From: Cardiocondyla obscurior
Taxonomy: Eukaryota; Arthropoda; Insecta; Hymenoptera; Formicidae
NCBI RefSeq assembly: GCF_019399895.1
Contig: NC_091870.1
Span: 7,609,001-7,673,000 of the forward strand
Direction: 5' to 3'
DNA length: 64,000 nt
Shown here: in pieces, positions 34,763 through 46,724 of the stretch
How the letters are laid out: each line of letters opens with the position of its first letter
How positions within the stretch are numbered: position 1 is the first letter of the stretch
Program-made: the position numbers and the translations under genes
The notes under the pieces: model-generated
What the model was told of the DNA's origin: nothing
The model's input: the letters and a program-made list of their open reading frames with translations, nothing else
The model's database searches: none

Positions 34763-34764
34763 TA

Positions 34765-37700
34765 TAAAGCTGTAATGTATATCCGTGGAAGACAAAGCGA
34801 GATTGGTGCGCAAGGGTCGCGTCATCAAGTCACGAGCTGCAACGAGCGTGCGAGAATCGATGTCGAGAAATTGTAAAGGAATGAAGACGATGACGACGAC
34901 GAAGGGACGGGATGAGAGAGAAAGGGGGACTCCGCGACGGGAGTAAAGAGACAAGGGAAAGAGATAAAGAAACGCGTTGGGTCGGTCACGCGTCTCGAGC
35001 TCGGCAAAGGCAATCGCGAGTCTGTTATTGCATGTCTTTGGTCTTTCGAAGGCTAAGTACAATTGCAGGTTGCTTCGAGAGTGAAGCAGCGTGCCGGCGC
35101 GCGCACGAACAACGAATTGTTCGTATCTTTGATCGTCGCGGAATTGCTCGTTCGTTACGAACGACGACGAGGAGCCGCGGAATTCAAGCACGAGAACGTT
35201 TCCCCGTCTGACGTCGTTAACAGCGACAAATTAAACGCGATTCCCGTACCGTGACGTTTCTGTATTTCGCATACCATTTTTTTTTCCATTTTTTTTTCTT
35301 TTTTTCTTAAGATCGCCGAAGATACACGCGGAAGACAGCTGATGCGCGGACGTGAAATGCATCGAATACGATCTTCTTTAGGACGGCCACCCGGTGTGAC
35401 CTAAAGCGACATACCGGTTTCGTGCTGGTTTTTAAGTCGCAGCAAAATGCGCTAAGAATTAAAGAAACGCTGAATGAGAGAAACAGTTTTTACGAAAGAA
35501 CGCGAAAAAGCTCGTGTTTCATGCCGTTTATATCTCCCAGCTCGGCCAGGCTAAACTGCGCCAAGCCAATTAAAAATCTTTTTAAATCCGATCTTCAAAA
35601 CAACGCACTAAGATACCATACGTGATTTCGAAAGGAACGTTCCCCGCGAGAATGAAGGGAAGGGACGATGGCCAGACGGAGAGCGATCCTCCGCGCACCT
35701 CTCGTCGAGGATGTAGGACCACGTGGTTCCAGCCGAAACGCTCGGCGTGGCACTAAAAGTTTCGGGGCGTGGGCAATAATTTACGATACCGCGCGGTAAC
35801 TATCCGTAAGTACCGGCGAGAGCAACGCTAATGCTCGTCCTTATGTACCGCGCGTGTCCGTGCCACAGTCGGTTAGACTAAGGGAGAATACAGGGGGTTG
35901 AAGGGAACGTCGAAGGGAAGGTCGTCGGTCGAAGGAGTTCGCTTTTACTACGCATAAATCTGCGGTCTCTCTTTCTCCCTTCGCCAACGTCGCGGCTTTA
36001 TTACCTTTCGACGAAAACCCGCGGTTTCTCGAAGCCCTCTGTCCTTGCGACCATGAAGCCGCCGACGCCGACGCAGCCACGACGCAATGTAGGTCTCTGT
36101 GTCCCGCAGATAAGGCTATTCCGGTGATAAAGTTGCATGCGCCGTCACTCGATCCCTGTAATAATATATTTTGAATTTGTTAGAATTTTTTTTTTGTTCT
36201 GTAAAAGTACAGTTTATTAACCGGTTACAGATTTCCAATTACTGGCACATTGCGCGAAGCGAGAAAAATTTTTGTTCGACAAAATAGACTCGTTGATCTT
36301 GCTTTGTAATTGCTATAATAAAATCAAACAAAAATTTATACACCGATTAAGTTCTCAGAAATAATTCACTTACGCGAAAGCATAATTTACGTATGCACTT
36401 AATAAATTTGCTCCGAGCACATGAATAATTGCGAGTAAACGAATATATTTTTAATAAAAGCGTCGAATCATTATCCGTCGTTATTGCTTTTATACAATGT
36501 TCACCGAGTAATTGCTATATCATTCATTTACTTGGATTATTGCCTACGCACGCAACCTTAATCAATCATGCCCAAAGTGCGGCACGTCCGAAGTTTGCTG
36601 AGGCCTTTCTCAATTAACATCCCTTGTTCTAAATTAATAAAAAATCATGTCGAAATTGAATCCCCGCACAGATACCCCGTACAAATTGCTGCAGGCCGGC
36701 CCCTATCAAGACTGCGCTTAAACAAACACGAATCTCCAATTTATTCGATCGTCTGCCTATCGATACTCGCCAATCGCCGATACTTGTTCATCCTTAATCA
36801 ATAATATACATGAAAAAGCAATTAATATAGCAATTACGTCGTGGCACTTACACACCGTAGAACCCCGCCTATCTTTGTACGGAACGCGCAAGTACCTAGC
36901 CCTGTCTCGTGTAATAAGACTCGTACGTAACGATAATCAAAATAAGACCTGTCGTAAAGCATCGCTAAAATTTTCGTCCCACACGCTCCTCTCGACATGC
37001 AAAAACAAAATCAAAGCGTACGAATATTTTTATTTCATAATTCAACGACTAAAAAACAGGCTATTATTATTTTATCCGCGCTGATTTAAATATAATGATC
37101 TCAATTATGTCATTCAATCGCCGGCCAAAGCGAGGCATCTTTCCGCGGGCGTCTATAATTTAAGAATAAATTGTGAGAATACGTAGTCGTAAGTAGGTAC
37201 TTCCCATCGTTTCAGAAACGTTGCGCGAAGCCGACAGTAGAACGCGCGTAGACGTGAGAAGGTTCGAGTTCCCACAGACGCCGAAGAAACTGGGAGATGG
37301 CGCGTCCTTGACGTCGACTAAGTCAAAGACTGTCTCGCAGACGCGCCGAGTCACCGTGAACGATTCGTCATCCGCGAAATGGGAATTTTAAGTACCTGTC
37401 GCCCACCTTCGGCGACAAGATCTACGATGCCAACGTCAATCCGCGTCGCGACAAACATTTCTCGCGCGATCATAAATATCTACATGCATCGCCGACGAGG
37501 CGTGTTTGCGGTAGATTAGCGTAGGAAATTTGATTCGCCGTAGCATGAATATTTATGAAGGACCTTTCGCGCGCCGACGCGTTACGTAACTCGAAGGAAA
37601 CGATCGGTGGAAATGTACGAGATTTTTGCGCGCACACGCGGCACGGTTCAAAACCGCGCGGTTTACAGCTCGATGCGAGAGTCCAACATCCGGCAGCGCG

Positions 37701-38900
37701 ACAGCGTTCCCGACTTTGGAACAAAAGAATCCGGAGAGGAGAGGCCCCTAATGCCCCGAACCGCGCGGAATCGCAGCGGCGGATCGTTAAAGAAATATCG
37801 AACGTCGTACGCGCCTCCCCGTCGCGGCCGTTCCATGCGAATACGCCGGAATCGTATCTGTAATGCGATCGCTTTGGCACTGTATAGCGATAGCATCATT
37901 AACCCTCCGTGCACCGAACACTGAATAAGATCTTGTTACGCGATATCTGACCCACGGGGCCCAACGCGCGGAGCGCTCTCGACTCCCTTTTGCCCGCACA
38001 ATACTCGCTAATTAAACGAGCGGGCAACCCGCCACCGCAGATACCAGAGCGCGATTGCTTTGTTTTCGTTCGGGACCACGCCACGCTTCCTTCGGCCAAA
38101 TTAATTGAAGACGAGAAAATAAATAGAGGACCGCCCGCCCGCCCGCGCCACCATTCCTCGCGGCAGATGGCAGTCACCGAAAAGGTTGCGAGATAGATTC
38201 AGGTGAAAAGTCGCGAAGTGTCAAGAATAACGAGGTTCCCACCGTTTGCATCCATCTCTTTAATCGCTTTCTCAATAAGAGTTACGTAAAAAAAAAAAAA
38301 AAAAATCTAGGAATTGTAGCGGTGACTGTCGCGCATCCTAGTTGATTTTTTAGAGATCGAAGGATCTCGCAGATAGCTCGCGCTAAGCGATCCGAAACGC
38401 TGCCGGCATGCCTCTTCAGGAACGTCAGCCGGACGATACTTGCGTTTTTCCCGCGTCGAAGTTCGCAGGCGTGGTCGAGCGCGCAACCGACGGCTGCAAA
38501 AATATTCCGGAGGCAAAAAACGCGCCTCGCATCCACCTGGATAGTTTAGCCGGGCAACGCGAGATCCCAACGGATTCTGAAAACTCACGTCTTCGCGCTT
38601 TTTGCGCGTTGTTGCATTCGCCGGTTCGCGGCCGTCGCATAACTTTCGGACGTTTCAATCCTCCGCAAGTTCGAGTAACATATGGCACGTTATATTCTCA
38701 CGTAGGAAACGTCCACTGACTCGGCCGCGGTTATAAAAACGGAAGAAATGAGAACGGAATGCGCAAAGTTGTGCATTAAAATAAATGAAAATTTAAATGA
38801 CACATTTAAATTAAATTCATCTTCGTTCGTATTTGTATTTGACGTTCTAACGCGAGATTATGCGTGCGGAGCCCAGCAATATGCGCTTAATAACACGATT
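34765..38900. other. Non-coding stretch
   Basis: No gene supported. CpG-rich patches (34840-35250, 37500-38170) give overlapping frames on both strands. 36140-36450 and 36830-37100 are AT-rich. An ATG-led 76-codon frame with a fair start context (G at -3) begins at 38748, but it has no recognisable domain or splice partner. Confidence 0.5.
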
Positions 38901-38939
38901 AAAGTGTGCGCGTGCAGTCAAGTTGCGCGCGCGACCATC

Positions 38940-39560
38940 AGACGCCCGCCCCTCATCAAGGTGCTCATTAATTATTAATCGTAATAACCGCGGGGCGATA
39001 TCTTGACGATAATAAAACGAGAGGGCACGGCTTTATTCTCTAATGCGCCTCGGACTTGGTTTTTTACCCCCGCGTGCGCGCCCGTGTATTAATCAAACAG
39101 CTCATTAATTACTAAACATGGCGACACGCGTAAACCGATTCGAGGCTGCCAGGGTACACGAACACGTCGAGGACGATAAAAGGTTGGTGCGTCTCGTTAA
39201 TTAATTATTCGATAGGAGCGCTTACGCGCCACGAGCGGACAATGTTCCCTGGCCTCGTTAAAGCGTATGCAAATGAGATCTGTTCATCAACGGCGCCCAA
39301 TTAAAGGATCCAAAGTGAATCCTCCGTTCGCCGAGAAACGGATGCGGCGGACGCGCGAATGAAGGACAAACAACGCGGTTTCCTTTGTAAGCGCGCGGCG
39401 AGTAATGCGCGAGACACCGAGAGCTTCGATGCTAATGTCATTAATCGATCGGCGTTAATTTTGCGCGACGCGCTGAGAAGAAGCGTCAGGCTTCCTCGCG
39501 CGCGAAGGAGTGATGAATTATATGCGGTAGTTGATTAACGACCGATACCAACGATAAAAC
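38940..39560. promoter_or_regulatory. Homeodomain/POU-site-rich segment, possible enhancer
   Basis: Repeated ATTAATTA/CTCATTAAT words, TTAATTAATTATT at ~39200 and a perfect POU octamer ATGCAAAT at 39267-39274 lie in a segment without open frames. Such clusters are typical of developmental enhancers. In an AT-rich genome, TAATTA words are also common by chance, so this is suggestive only. Confidence 0.2.
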
Positions 39561-39599
39561 AAACGTTGATATTTTAACATCAGCGCTAATCCGCGGAAA

Positions 39600-42500
39600 A
39601 TTGGAGAACACTCGACTGTACTTTATCGAACGAATTAAAAATTAATTTAACGTCTCCGATTAATATTTTTAAACGTGGAATATTTTACGGTAGAATAAAG
39701 GCTTGTTAAAAGAGAACAGCACGGCGATTAGCTTCAAGGACAGTAACCCGTTCTAACGGGCTCGTTCGCCATATGACCTTTAACGAGTCTAGACACTCGG
39801 TCGCCTAGCCATGCTAAATCAACTGGATTATGACGAATGTAAGTGTGCGCGTAACGATCCAGTACGTGAGCGAGACACCTGTGCGGCACTCGTGCCGCCG
39901 GTTTCCGCGCAATCTTCCCTGGTTAACACCTGTTATCTACGAACGAGACGCTCGGCCGTATCTATATTTTTCATTAATCACGCCCGGTCGTTCCGGGGCA
40001 AATGAGCGTGCCCAGCGGAGTTCTCGAATCAGTCCCGTGTCACTTCGCAGTCGCATCTGATATCTCGGCCGGCATTTCCGGCGGCGATCGATCGCAATTT
40101 CGAGAGTGACTGCGCTTTTCGCGCATGTGAACACAGCTGGAGGGCCCCTAAGGTCTCCCCCTCCCCGTTCCCCGGACCGCGGACAGTAATCATCGACGAT
40201 GGAATCGCGGGGGACGGCAACGATTCGCGAACGAAGGTCCGTTCCGCAGCCTGTACTTAGGTCGCACGACGAACGGATGCACCCTCGAGCCGTCCCGCCA
40301 TTGTAGTAATTGTGAGCCTTCGCCTTCGGGACGCGCGGGGCTCGCAAACCGGATCACCGAAGCGATCCAGATCGGAGATCACGGTCGCGCACCGCGAGAC
40401 TCGTTCCGACTTACTCACGGCGCAGGGTCGCACGACGAAACAACTCGAAGCGCTCGCGGTCCATTAATTGTCGGCTATCACCCGACGTTAATTGTTAACG
40501 TACCGAACGCCCCGCGCTTCCCGGCGCTCGCGCGCAGCCGAAAGACGAGACTTGGAATACCTATGGTTAACGTTCGTAAATATCGAATGGCGGGGCGAGA
40601 TATCGGCATCTCACGGCGGATCACCGGCCGCCGAATAAAAGGACCGGCCGTGGGCCTTCAAGGGTCGTTTAAGCTCTCTAGCTAGGAAATACGCGCGCCC
40701 GCACGCATTCTTGTGCACGTTAATGTTACCGTAAGTCGAGCGTGACCGCTCACTCGAATTATATTATATAAAATGCGGAGCGCGAAAAAAGAGACGTATC
40801 ATTACTCACGGGTTACATCCCACGATACCGTGCCTCTGATTACATAAACGATCGACTGATAAATACCGAGGGAGTGGTACGAACCGAAAAGCAGGAGAGA
40901 AAATTGTCGAGAGTACGCACATGCGAGCCTACGCTGCAGGGGAAGGCTGCCCTACGCGCCGGACGGGGAGAATTCCCTCACGATCCGCTATTCCGAGCCA
41001 AAGCGCTAGTTACGACCGTAAGTACGCTCCTCTCCCGTGAAACCGCGCGCGAGCACGAGAGGAGTCTCGGAGCAAAGCGGCAGCACGATTCTGACACGCG
41101 AATCGGCAGCCGCGAGTCTTCGGGCATGCCGCTGCCGCTCTCGCTCTTCTTCTCCCTCTAAATGTCGAGTAATTTCCCTTGACCTTTGCCCGCAAAATTT
41201 CCGCCTGCAAAAGGAGGCTCGAAACGAATAGTAAAATAACCAGAGCAAAAATAACAATAAATTAAAATATACGAGTGACTAAGAGAGAAAGAGAGAGAAC
41301 AAAAATTAATTGTATTTCGCTTGAATGATTTTCTTTATTTTTCTTTGAGGTTCACACGTTATAAAGATATCGTATCTTCATTTACAAGAAACTTCCCAGT
41401 TTCATAATTAATTATTAACATCAAAAATGCTTTAATAGCACATGCGATTTTTGATATTCGCTTTGCTAGAGGAAACTAGTCTGCTATCCCGTCTTCGGAA
41501 ATTAGTGTTACAAATCTTTGCAGTTTAGCGATGCTGTCAGATTGTACGTGTACCGGCGATATTCTCGCGGAAAAGAAAAAAATCCCGCGCGTTCCGCGAT
41601 CGCCCGCGGCGTGGTTAACGATGCGCAACGTGATGTCATCGACGTCTCACCGGCATACATCCGGATTTGATGCCGTTTCAGAAACCGCGCGCGAATCTCG
41701 CGAGTGTTTTTCACGTTGCGCATCGTACGCGCCTCGAATACCGTGTGCCCACGCGTGGCACGTGAGTCAATGCGTTCCAACGGAATATGACGCCAAAGGG
41801 CACGCTAGGGATCTAGGTGACTCGTGCCTGCGTCATGCCGCGAATACGTTAGTTAAGTAAAAAAGAATTAAAAAAAACCCCCCTCGATTTTCCGCTGAAA
41901 CTGAAATTGCAAAGTGATCGCGATAAACCGGTATTAAAAACTAAAAATCTGCAGCTTTCGCGACAAATTTACGTGCATACGAAATAGCCGACTTCGCCAG
42001 AGTCAACTTATAATGAAGTTTATTATCTCCGCCTTTTCTTTCTTTTTTTTTTATGCGTGAAGAGCGCACGAGATATCCGAACGACGTACTTAGTTAATTA
42101 TTACCAACAAAGAAATCGCAAATTGCTTTCGAGTGCATAACGTGTGCGCGATTGCATGGCCCGGGCTATTATTACCATACGGTTATCGCCTCTGGTCATT
42201 AGCCCGCGAGAGAGACCCGGAGAACGAGACTCATTAATAATTATTTGCCGTACCCTTGGACTCGCTCGGCTAGCCAAGCTTATCTCTCAGATTTTCGAGG
42301 GAACGCCACGAGAGGCGGATTAATATTGCGCAGGTAGCGCGTTTTGTGAGAATCTTAATGAATCGAGCTGCACCACCTGGGTACCACGCCTATAAATTAG
42401 TCTCTGTGCTGTAACTCTTAATAACGCTGCACTGTGCCGTACTAATCATTAGGTATCGTTACAAATTACAATAATGGCATTTCGCAGGGTATCAATTAAA

Positions 42501-44500
42501 GCGCCCTGTCTCGGTGCAGATTCTAGATACCGTCGCGGAGCGCGCGCGTTTCCTTTGACGTAGATTAATTCCGAAACCGGATTCTCATTGACGTAAAATG
42601 AGTCAGAGCAGCGTAAGCGACAGGCGGTGGACAGCCATTCACCTTCATTCTCATTCAGGTGAACGCGTCATATTCGACCTTTAGTCGCCGTTCCTGGAAG
42701 AAACATTATACGATCGTTGCAAATCATCTCCCACGTTACTTCAAGCGATGTCCACGTAGCGATATTCGGTGCACATCGCGCTAGTCGTTATTTCTATCGT
42801 CGCGAGACACTTTTTTTCTTTTTTTTTTTATCCGATTTAAATTATTAAATAGAGAAATAAGCTCTTTATTGATTTGACGCTTTAAAAAAAATTACGTTCA
42901 TGCGCCCGCGAACAGTGCGATTCTCTCGATGACGCATCTCGCGATAATCTATGTTACCGCAGCGGCAAAGTTCACGCGCGAGTGGCTCGCGACCGCAGAC
43001 ACGACTGTCGTCCAGAATTGGATTAAGCGCGATGATAAGCGGCGAACCGCAGTAGCTACCGTTAAATGGAGGTTCCCGTTCCCTTGAACCTCGCGTTCAA
43101 CTGTTTTACGTTTCCTATTGCATCCTCGAACTATATCGTGCGACCATCTGGAGAAAAACGCATCCTCATCTTAATCCGCAGCGTTTATCTCCACACGATG
43201 CTATTACCGCCTTTTATCATAATCTTCTTCGAGCATCGCGTGTTCCACTATTACTATTTACGATCGAGATCAAACTATCACTTTCAAATCTAACAGTACG
43301 TGCAATAAATGCCGTTTCGAAAAAGGGATAAAATGTCCTCGCCAGCGTTTATACGGTATTCTATATAAGGATCGAAAAAGAGTGAAGAGAAAAAAAAAAG
43401 GAAAAAAAAAAAAAAAACTTGGTTCACTATTGAAAGGCATTTTTCAAAGTGAATTCCGTTTTTACGCCCCGCTATATTTCTCCGTTTATTGGCCAGTGTC
43501 GCGAATTCCCCGTGTATTATTTCACATTTCTTGTAATGTGCAGAAGACGATTGGCTTCTTGCAGTCGTTCCCCCCAACGGTGTTTCTAATCGCCGTGAAA
43601 AACGCCGCAGGTGCAGCAGCCGCGCGCTCGTGCGTGCGTGCGTGCATTGCCGTCTACCTATGGCGCGGGGTATCTTACGCAGCCTCTTCTTCCTCTCCGC
43701 GCGTTCGCGTTTCTTAATCGCCCAAAAGTATCCGCCGTTCGCGGGGCAAAGGTGCGCCGTCTACGCGGCATCGTTGTTTTTACTGATACTCCGCTCGAGG
43801 CGTTTCCACGATCCTGCGAGAGATTCTTATTCCCACTTCTTCCTGCATCGCTCCCATGTACGACTGCATCGACGCGGGTGATTGAGATAATCGCGAGATT
43901 CGCTTCCTCGTCAATAATGCAACATCGATTGCGCGGAGATAGCGATAAACGGCCCCGGCTCCGCACGTCCGCCGGAGTTACGTATTTCAGTTGGGCGTTA
44001 TGTATTTTACTGGCCGTAAATTCAGCTGAATTACATCACCGCCGATACCTTCCATGAGCGTGCGCGTCTCCATATATTCCGTATCGTTGGCGGACGTTAT
44101 CACGACGCCGCGCCCGATAATGATCGCGCCCAGGCGAAGTGTTCCTTTGATAAGACCACCTGCGCGCCCAGTTTCTTCCCTCGAGATAAAAATCACGCGC
44201 TTCGCGTAGGTCCGCCCCGTTGGTGATCACGCAGCGCTCGCCCGGGCTTTATAGGAGCTTATTTATAAACGGTACCGGTCACCACAATGGTTATTGTTTC
44301 AGCGCGGTATGCGAACGGCGTTGTGCGCGCCGCCTATTTATGACACATTATACGAAAGCGCACCCGATAGCGTGAGTATTGCATTTCGTGCCATTGTGAG
44401 ACGGCAACAATGATATATCCTGGACCATATGCCCTGGCTACAGTACGTAAATCATGATTCGCGCGGCGGGAATCGAACGCACGCGTTCTCGCGAGCGCGA
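39600..44500. other. Non-coding stretch
   Basis: No gene supported. 39900-40700 and 40880-41160 are CpG-rich. A 14-bp direct repeat, GGTCGCACGACGAA, occurs at 40260 and 40426. 42160-42620 contains GGATTA, CACCTG and TAATTA-type words without open frames. A poly-pyrimidine tract occupies 44508-44567. Confidence 0.5.
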
Positions 44501-44575
44501 TGTCGTTGCGCTTTTTTTATTCTTTTTTTTTTCCCTTTTTCTTTTTTTTCTTTTTTTTTTTTTTTTTAAATATAG

Positions 44576-44754
44576 AGTTTAATGAAAGCGAGCGCTGTTT
44601 GCTTTTGCAGCAGGTGCAAAAATTTTACCCCGCGGTAAAGCCTTTTTATTCCTTCACCAATACGAAAGTTTGTTTTTCCGCACGGCAACATTTAATTCAC
44701 GCAACGTTCGACGATGACGTCGCAATCGCGTTCTTAGATATCGGTATTAATTAG
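44576..44754 (+). other. Possible terminal coding exon, unrecognised
   Basis: An exceptionally long T tract (44508-44567) runs into AAATATAG, an acceptor-like end. The following frame stays open for 59 codons to TAG at 44752-44754. The peptide (for example ESERCLLLQQVQKFYPAVKP, then HATFDDDVAIAFLDIG near the end) is free of tract-derived residues and looks protein-like. No family is recognised and no polyadenylation signal is evident. A chance join of T-tract and open frame is possible. Confidence 0.18.
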
Positions 44755-46120
44755 GCGTGTCGTGTTACGTTGCGAAGAAGGAAAAAAAAAAGAAAAAAAA
44801 AAGAATACGTGGCGAGGCATTTCGCCGGAATTTCTGGTGCACGAAATAATATTTTCGTAACGCGAAGAGTTACGCGGCGGCGAATTTGAAAGGGAGAAGA
44901 GGATCCAGCTCGGTATGCAAATTGGACTTCGGTTCGATATAGTTGACCGTTGTGTATGGTTCGGAGGGACCGAACGGGATCTACATTCGCCATATATCCT
45001 CGTAATTAAGTCGGTCCCTCTTATTAAGCATCGTACACTCGCTAGGTATATAGAATCGCTGATTAAAGGACGAAACCCGTGGCGACGATGGCCCGTTAAG
45101 GGCGTATTATAACGAAGAGCTTGATTTCCTAAACGTCCGTACGCGCAGGGAGTTAGAAGGTGTAATTGGCAGGATGTAGCCGCCGGTGAATTATAAAAGT
45201 CTCAGTGGGCGTCCACGAGAGTACCATTATAAAATCGGCGTGTTCATGTGCAGCAATGTTTTAATGCTTTAATCTGTGATCAGCAACGTTTATCGCGATG
45301 AAGCTTACGAGCGGAGGGGCTTCTCTCCGATTTACTTGCACTTTTAACGGCGCTTTTCCCCGTGCCTTTGATTTGACTTCTTTCCGTAAGCGACTAAGCC
45401 GTCTTTAATCGTGACTCTTCAACCGTTCGAATCGCTGTTATCTGAAGATATCGATAAAGAAATTTGCGATTCGAGCGATTCCGGAAAATTTCTTTTTCTT
45501 TTTTTTTTTCCACGTTGAAATGAACATCCGCAAGAGTATCACTCATCGGAACCTTGATTTCCATTCTCCCACTCTTTACTGGCGCACGGCGAGTTCCAGT
45601 CGCTCGCGACAGCATCGCCGCGCCGCATTCCAGCCACGCGCCTTGGCTACGAACACTGGCGTAACTACCGAACCTAACAAGACGATTTGTCAAGACCCTC
45701 TTAAGTGTCCCTCTCGATAAGAAAATACTTTTCCCTCTTTCCGAATGACAGTTACGAACCAATCGACAGCGAAGTACTTGCGGCGTGTAAAAGTATTCGG
45801 TCAATACTCGTTGATTGGCGTTTAATGACAGACTTAGACCGTCTCCGTGGCTCTTGCACTTGCCGCTCACGTATTTATACGACGAACCGAGAAAAGAAAA
45901 TGTGCGCTGCATCGAAACTTATAATTTTAAGACAGATATAGCAGGACCTTTTACGAAAAAGTTTGAAATTTTTAGAAACGTTAATAATATAATATAAACT
46001 TAATATAGTATGACTTGACACGAGTTTATTTAAAGATTAAAGTAGATTATAATTTTTCCCCGCTTTGGAAATTATTTTTATAAGTTTTATATACAATACT
46101 TTTTTTCTTTTTATTAATAA
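44755..46120. other. Non-coding stretch
   Basis: No gene supported. A 172-codon minus-strand frame (45394-45912) is open but has no motif, no strong start context and no splice signals. The 45960-46110 segment is AT-rich and would be intron end if the next exon is real. Confidence 0.5.
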
Positions 46121-46146
46121 ATAAATGTTTTCTTTTTATGTTTCAG

Positions 46147-46337
46147 CGTCATTGATATCATTCGGACTCTTATCGGGAAAAATCACGAGTATCCACGCCA
46201 CTGGAGGTCTGCTAGGTACAGCAAGACCAGCACGAGCCGGGCTTGCGGAGTCGCGGTCGAGCGGAGGCGGTGGGAGCCGTCCTCTCCATCGTAGCGAGGA
46301 GCAAAGGAGAAGCAAAAAGGAGACGGACGTCGAAAAG
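46147..46337 (+). CDS. Candidate internal coding exon of an unrecognised gene
   Basis: A strong acceptor (TTTTCTTTTTATGTTTCAG, AG at 46145-46146) and a consensus donor (GAAAAG|GTAAGTCTG, GT at 46338-46339) bracket 191 bp that are open in one frame. Two bases, 63 codons, then a phase-0 donor. The start is hydrophobic (SLISFGLLSGKITSIHATGG), then comes a Gly/Ser/Arg-rich linker (SRSSGGGGSRPL) and a charged end (RRSKKETDVEK). The same frame has an ATG at 46125 and runs unspliced to 46724, 199 residues in all. That longer product would have a signal-like N-terminus (MFSFYVSASLISFGLLSG) and a hydrophobic C-terminus (RIITILGLIILFFI). I recognise no family. Internal exon is the preferred reading; isolated exons like this are typical of genes with very long introns. 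Confidence 0.4.
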
Positions 46338-46724
46338 GTAAGTCTGCCTGTAGTAGGGGTGAGTGGTGAGAGGCAGTGGACCGAGAGAGAAACCCGCTGT
46401 TCGATCGTGCACGAGAGAGACGGGAAACGCGACACAATCACGTCCTGCACGCGCCGAGCCCCGAGCCACTTTCAGACTCTGTTACACGAGGCTCTGGCTC
46501 GCTGGTCGATTTCCGGACGCGCCGGAATCCTTCGGCGATCATTTACCGAGAGTCGAATCCGCCGATCAAAGGCGGTATCGGCTTTTCAATCATGGCCCCG
46601 CGATCGTTATTCCGATTTTTCAGAACTCGAATTTATCGTAAAATTAAAAAACGCTCAATCGTACTTACGTTCGACATTTCGAATTATTACAATACTTGGC
46701 TTGATTATTTTATTTTTTATTTAA

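Noticed and set aside
44461..44490. CGGGAATCGAACGCACG as a reverse-strand tRNA T-arm
   Set aside because: The T-stem does not pair cleanly and no D-arm, anticodon arm or acceptor stem can be built. The expected body would overlap a poly-T tract.
45394..45912. 172-codon minus-strand frame
   Set aside because: No domain, no good start context and a poly-Lys segment derived from a T tract. Treated as chance.
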